64,000 nt of DNA from Polytrichum commune (lineage: Eukaryota; Streptophyta; Polytrichopsida; Polytrichales; Polytrichaceae): the NCBI GenBank assembly GCA_950295325.1, contig OX485803.1, positions 21,328,001 through 21,392,000 of the forward strand. Direction: 5' to 3'. The translations under genes and the position numbers were made by a program. How positions within the stretch are numbered: position 1 is the stretch's first letter; the number at the start of each line of letters is the position of its first letter. Shown one piece after another: positions 59,586-64,000 of the stretch. Below the pieces are notes generated by a model, which saw only the letters and a program-made list of their open reading frames with translations, was not told the origin of the DNA and searched no databases.

Positions 59586-59901
59586 AGCTTCGCATACCAA
59601 ATGTGTGCGGACATTCATACTTGTCTACTGCATTACTGCATTATGTAATATATAAAAGGTGGCCAATGCAACCACATTCACCACCCAATGCAGTTGCGTC
59701 CATCATGTGCATGTCTATGTACCCCATTGTATGTTACCTATATGACTTGCATCAACATTTCCATGATGGCTAGGACTGTCCTAAACCTCATACATGTCTT
59801 GCATCAACATTTCCATGAACCACTGTATGCACTATGTAAGGCTGCCATTGTTTGTTGCACAAATATTCACGCGCGTATATATATTTCAAATGTCATTTCA
59901 G

Positions 59902-60774
59902 GACATTACAGAGGCTCCTCCTGACCGAGCCCCCTCATGGCCATCTAGATTTGGGGAGTGGATCCAGAGATTACAAACAGCTGTTCCGGATGCCCCGTTG
60001 GACGCCCCCACATTCGTGGGAAGTATGGACAACGAGTTTAAGAAGTTAGCCAATGATATTGATGTGTGCACGGAGCGGTTCTGGCAACTACAAACGAATA
60101 TGACTACAGCTCTGGATAGATATCAATGGTGCCGCTTGGTTGGAATGGATGCACACATGCTTGGTAGATTGGTGCATGCATCTATCGATATAGGGCTCAC
60201 CACGGATCAAGTGGAGTTCCTCCAACAACGTGTACCCGATTTGCACTTAATGGAGAACGATATGTGGGAAGCCACGCAAGAAATCGAACCTCATTTACAG
60301 AACCTACTCCATCCTGATTCAGAGGCGATGGTGAACCATGTCTATGACAATGAGGAGAACCTCCCAATCACACCAATGTTGGAAGCATGTCGGATGGACC
60401 AACCATCTCATGAGGAAAGGGGTCCGGTCGAACCCCCAATGGGAGAGCATACAATTGACGAGGAGTTTATTCACTTAGCAGACGAGATTGATGAAGTTAC
60501 GGATAAGTTTATGAGGCTACAAACGACTATGACCCCTGCTCTAGAGAGATATACGAAGTGTATTTTGCTCAACGATCGCATATATAACCTTGAGAGAGTG
60601 GTGCTTGCGGCACAACATATTGGGTTTGACTCTCAACAAATGGGCTATATGGAGAGCAAAATCCCAGACTTGATGTACATGGAGAAAGTTGCGTGGGAAC
60701 AATCTTTGGAAATCAAACCTCATTTGGAAAACATCTATGCGTCCATGGACAATGAGCTAAAAAACTTAGAGTAA
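59902..60774 (+). CDS. Exon with a tandemly duplicated helical domain
   Basis: Follows acceptor CATTTCAG (59901), DITEAPPDRAP..., open to TAA at 60772-60774. Two ~95-residue homologous halves: MDNEFKKLANDIDVCTERFW ... IEPHLQNL and IDEEFIHLADEIDEVTDKFM ... IKPHLENI, with LQT(N/T)MT.ALERY-like and (R)VPDL/(K)IPDL blocks aligned. Leu/Glu-rich and probably alpha-helical. A third start, MDNELKNLE, closes the protein, so the ancestral unit may have been longer. Not recognised. Confidence 0.5.
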   Translation, partial: DITEAPPDRAPSWPSRFGEWIQRLQTAVPDAPLDAPTFVGSMDNEFKKLANDIDVCTERFWQLQTNMTTALDRYQWCRLVGMDAHMLGRLVHASIDIGLTTDQVEFLQQRVPDLHLMENDMWEATQEIEPHLQNLLHPDSEAMVNHVYDNEENLPITPMLEACRMDQPSHEERGPVEPPMGEHTIDEEFIHLADEIDEVTDKFMRLQTTMTPALERYTKCILLNDRIYNLERVVLAAQHIGFDSQQMGYMESKIPDLMYMEKVAWEQSLEIKPHLENIYASMDNELKNLE

Positions 60775-61544
60775 TTCCAGTTCAGCCATTTAAAATGCAT
60801 TGTACTTAGGACAATACTCAACACATTACGTGCCTTCTAGCATAGACGCAGTGTTTCATTGGAGGACATTGTGGGAGCAGTTCCCTCCTTGTATTATCAT
60901 TAAATTTGTTTAGTAAAATCAACATGCAAGCAACTTGCTGGGGGCCCATCAGATAGGTCCCCAGGTGTGTTCATTTTGTTGGTCACCCACATGGCAAATG
61001 CAAACAAGCATTGCTCTCATAGTGTTCCCAATGAGTTCCCAATGAGTTGCGTATGAGGTCCCCACTATCATCACATATGTCCCAAAATTACCCAAAAGTC
61101 CCATTATGTTTAATATCGTGTTGGTGTATAAACTCTTACAAGATTCATGTCTTAAGACCAACTATTAAAGATAGACCATCATTTTCAAGTATTGGGATAA
61201 TGTTTTGGGGCAAATACGAAAATTTGAAATCACAACACTAGCGAAATCTACAATAGTTATTTCAAGATTGAGGGTGTGTACTTAAAACTTATATGATCAA
61301 ACCTCAAGCATCAAGTGAAACAATACATATAAATGATTTACATACCTAAACATCCCGCTCTTGTGTTGTAACGTAAGAAATTGGAATTTCAATCACTTGT
61401 GCCTAGGATATTTCAAGACATAATTATGTTAGTCTACATCAAAAATAATACTTAACAAGAACATTTTTACCAAAACTAGTACCAACAACTTGCACTATCT
61501 TACAAAAAAATTACAATATATGTAGAGAAGGTATATAATTACTC
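60775..61544. other. Non-coding, possible small minus-strand exon
   Basis: On the minus strand, TATCCTAG|GCACAAGTGATTG...GATGTTTAG|GTATGT (about 61411-61355) looks like a short exon reading AQVIEIPISYVTTQERDV and stop. Its phase does not match the donor of the SAM-domain gene upstream. Nothing else seen. Confidence 0.3.
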
Positions 61545-62747
61545 TTAAAACTTACCACTCAAGGATCCAATTGTTGCATTGTGATAGGGAAATTGCTGCC
61601 CACATGGAATGAACCACGAAGAGCAAGCGTCATCAATCTCACTCAATATATCGATTTGAACAGACCAAGCTATATAAGGTTTGTTCCTCAACAATGTCAA
61701 TGGAGTTCCAGCGCCAAACACTACAGCAGTCTGGACTCCCCATCTATTGGCAGTTTCCAAAAGTCCAATATCTCCTGTCTGGGTCCCCGATATATCATCT
61801 GGAAGTGTGGAAGAATAGTTTACTATGACATGATCTCGCATAGCCAACTTTGTGGTCGACGTTTGATTCCTTAGTCCGATCATGTGGAAAGAATGTGTGC
61901 TGGAACATAACTCCAGAACTTTAAGATCTTGAGAAGAAAGACAAGGAGCATTAGGAACATCCATAGTTGTTGAACTCCCGCCCTTCTTCGCATCCAAGAC
62001 AGCGCCTTTTCCAGTCTTGTAGTGCTTTTGTTGTAAAAAGAACAAGTAAATATCGTCCACCTTCCACCTTATAATTGAAGAACCCCCATCGAAAACCAGA
62101 GAGCTTAATTCACTCTCTCTCGCTTGAATGAAATCCTTTAAGGCTTTTTGAAGCTCAGGATTATGGCGGAAACTACCTGTGAAAAAAGAATCGATCAATG
62201 GTTGCGACCGGTTCAGAAACCAACTCTTCACAATACCCTCGTTGTTCTTCAATAGCTTGTGCTGATGATGATAATTATACTCCAACAAATATTTCTTTCC
62301 CCACAGATGAGATGTATCATCTGTAAGCTGCCTTGCCTTTGGAGGTTTGAAAATCCTCTCATAGGAAGGCCCTGGATCGGACTTCAGCCTTTGAAAACTT
62401 GATTCTGTCCTCATTGTTTGACTTGGATATGACACTTGGGTTGGCATGCATCGTTGGATGGGCAAATCAGTATGTGTTGAAGCAACTTCCACCTCACACG
62501 TGCTAGACTTCACAATATTTGCCTCAATCCACCTCAAAACATCTTTCTTGTGTTTCAATGTCGTCACACCCAACTCTGTCAAATCTTCTGCTTTTAAATC
62601 CAGGAGCTCCCGTCCATCGATCTCATTGTCAATAAAAGCTTCGCAATATTTTGAAGTGAACACTATATCGCTTACTAGCTTCTCAGCAACTTCCTCCTTT
62701 GACCAAGCAAGGATCTCGGGTGATGTGTAACTGCTGGGTCTAGCCAT
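61545..62747 (-). CDS. SAM-domain protein
   Basis: ATG 62747, 400 codons. Residues ~13-76 form a SAM domain (ILAWSKEEVAEKLVSD ... GRELLDLKAEDLTELGV ... KKDVLRWIE), a helical module for homo- or hetero-oligomerisation. A Ser/Thr-rich linker follows, then a ~270-residue region I do not recognise (WFLNRSQPLIDSFFTGSF; CGQQFPYHNATIGS). The frame stops at 61545 just after TTGAGTG|GTAAGT, a consensus donor, so the real protein probably continues in a further exon and the printed C-terminus (GKF) is intronic. No internal stop; one of the few intact-looking genes here. Confidence 0.7.
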   Translation of the reverse strand: MARPSSYTSPEILAWSKEEVAEKLVSDIVFTSKYCEAFIDNEIDGRELLDLKAEDLTELGVTTLKHKKDVLRWIEANIVKSSTCEVEVASTHTDLPIQRCMPTQVSYPSQTMRTESSFQRLKSDPGPSYERIFKPPKARQLTDDTSHLWGKKYLLEYNYHHQHKLLKNNEGIVKSWFLNRSQPLIDSFFTGSFRHNPELQKALKDFIQARESELSSLVFDGGSSIIRWKVDDIYLFFLQQKHYKTGKGAVLDAKKGGSSTTMDVPNAPCLSSQDLKVLELCSSTHSFHMIGLRNQTSTTKLAMRDHVIVNYSSTLPDDISGTQTGDIGLLETANRWGVQTAVVFGAGTPLTLLRNKPYIAWSVQIDILSEIDDACSSWFIPCGQQFPYHNATIGSLSGKF

Positions 62748-62759
62748 GTCTCAAGGTTG

Positions 62760-63409
62760 ACAAGAGTTTCCTACAAAATTCAAAGACAGTTTCAGACAAT
62801 TATATCCATTTGTTGTGTGTGAACATTTGTTTTCAAGGTAGAACTTGAATGTGAACTTCTCCTTTTTAATGACATTCCTACCAAAACACACTGGACGAAA
62901 CCCACTACTCCAGTCTTTAGAAGAATTGGGTTTAGGATCAAGGATCTGAGAATTAAAGATCAACGCATGAGGCAACGCATGAGGCAGAAAGAAACTTGCC
63001 TGATCTTGGTGGCTTTCTTGATTGCTGAATGGCTGCACATTCTTAATGTTTATCAGTGATCACATTATAGGATTTGGATATATCATGCTCTGATGTCTTC
63101 AGTAGGTTGTCAGATGTCTCTCAAAACTACTCATACTGCAGCTCTTTTTGTGATTGCAATTTCTGATTTTTGATGTGTTTTTACAGGCACTCATGCATTA
63201 TTGAAGAGTAGTTGCCCTTATGCAACTAGGCATATTAAATTACCACATGCCTAGTAGGGTAGCTTTCATTACGAAGCCCTTGCCAGAAACAAACATTTCT
63301 TCCACACCAGAACATAATTATCAACTGCAACTTCGAACGAGATCAACACTACATACAGAGAATAACCCTCTGAGCCTCTAGCCCACCATCGCATGCAGCT
63401 GGCCTATAA
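62760..63409. other. Non-coding upstream region of the SAM-domain gene
   Basis: No coding signal on either strand. Probably promoter and leader of the minus-strand gene; no clear TATA box picked out. Confidence 0.35.
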
Positions 63410-63500
63410 ATTGGACTACGTGCTCATATGCTCATATTACCACAATCATGTTGACTATTTAGCCTAGAATGATTAGCATAATATGAGCACGTAGTCCAAT
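63410..63500. repeat. 91-bp hairpin with perfect 20-bp stem
   Basis: ATTGGACTACGTGCTCATAT at 63410-63429 and its exact reverse complement at 63481-63500, 51-nt loop that itself holds a second ATATG(C/A)TCATATTA-like partial pairing. Confidence 0.85.
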
Positions 63501-64000
63501 CTCTTTTGAACACATGTCTTTTTGGTGCCAATTTTTAGGTCCACAACCATATATGTTCAAATACAGGTGTCCAGATTATTGTTCTAATCGATTAGGCATG
63601 CCTACCTTAATTTACCTCTTCAATATCAAAATTCCACATCTTTTTCTTCAAGATCTTTTCCTCGATCCCATTGGTCAAAGATACATCATAGTTTGAACAC
63701 CTTGACAGTGTATTAGCTGGAACAGAGCTCAAGAAAGTGATACTTCAGGGCGTTGACAAGAAATTGAGTACAATATGAACTACTGACCTTTAACAGAAGC
63801 CTCCCCATCTATGCGGCCAATGGGTTCTTTCAAAGGCTTTGTTCAAAGCTGAGGATTCATGCAGGAAGAAAGTAGTGCACACGGGAAATTTGTTAACACA
63901 AAGATGGTACTCAATTTTGCATCTCAAATCAACGAAAGCCTAGAACAACAGATCATTCTGCTTTGCATGACCAATCTTGCAACCACTCGGATGATTGCAT
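63501..64000. other. Non-coding
   Basis: Nothing recognised. Confidence 0.35.

Overview
This is nuclear DNA of a land plant or close streptophyte relative. Evidence: short interstitial TTTAGGG-type telomere runs (about 18.49 and 21.05 kb), GT-AG introns throughout, and plant-type MULE, CACTA and tRNA-derived SINE elements. The gene families (plant-element DUF7869-like, ParB/methylase-like, FCP1-like) suggest a bryophyte, fern, lycophyte or charophyte rather than a flowering plant, but I cannot name the species. Almost every recognisable gene is mobile-element-like and most are broken.

Layout. 0-1.1 kb: 3' end of an unrecognised gene. 2.5-10.1 kb: a promoter-like site, a palindromic minisatellite, an acidic first-exon candidate (4.1 kb), a long non-coding stretch, then a DUF7869-like (DDE-fold-like) gene with two in-frame stops (7.4-10.07 kb). 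10.6-11.2 kb: a second palindromic array. 11.2-22.4 kb: gene-poor, repeat-rich DNA. 22.4-24.1 kb: 5' exon and first intron of gene B, the intron holding a third palindromic array.

24,138-52,026: a 27.9-kb Mutator-like element (MULE) with GGGA-starting inverted ends and a perfect 9-bp target duplication ATTGCAGGT. It sits on the intron-1 acceptor of gene B, whose coding part resumes at 52,037. The element carries (i) gene A on the minus strand, 46,015 to 25,119, 14 exons, a ParB-like/amino-methylase-like fusion with a 15.76-kb intron made almost wholly of a palindromic satellite; (ii) a MULE transposase with SWIM finger, 46.3-50.9 kb, divergent from gene A; (iii) a small charged minus-strand gene next to the right end. 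The transposase gene is split, one base into the codon before its first catalytic Asp, by a 1,266-bp non-autonomous CACTA element (3-bp duplication GTA), which itself holds a SINE. The nesting is therefore SINE in CACTA in MULE in gene B.

52.0-56.6 kb: rest of gene B, another ParB-like plus methylase-like protein, with stops and a frameshift. 56.8-60.8 kb: an FCP1/HAD phosphatase-like gene lacking the second catalytic Asp, then exons encoding internally duplicated domains. 61.5-62.7 kb: a minus-strand SAM-domain protein. The remainder is non-coding apart from a 20-bp-stem hairpin at 63.4 kb.

The unusual theme is two ParB-like/methylase-like genes, each with its own perfect palindrome placed in its introns: GGCCTCGGATCCGAGGCC for gene A and TTCCACTCGATCGAGTGGAA for gene B, both centred on GATC. 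At least two more palindromic arrays lie near other element genes.
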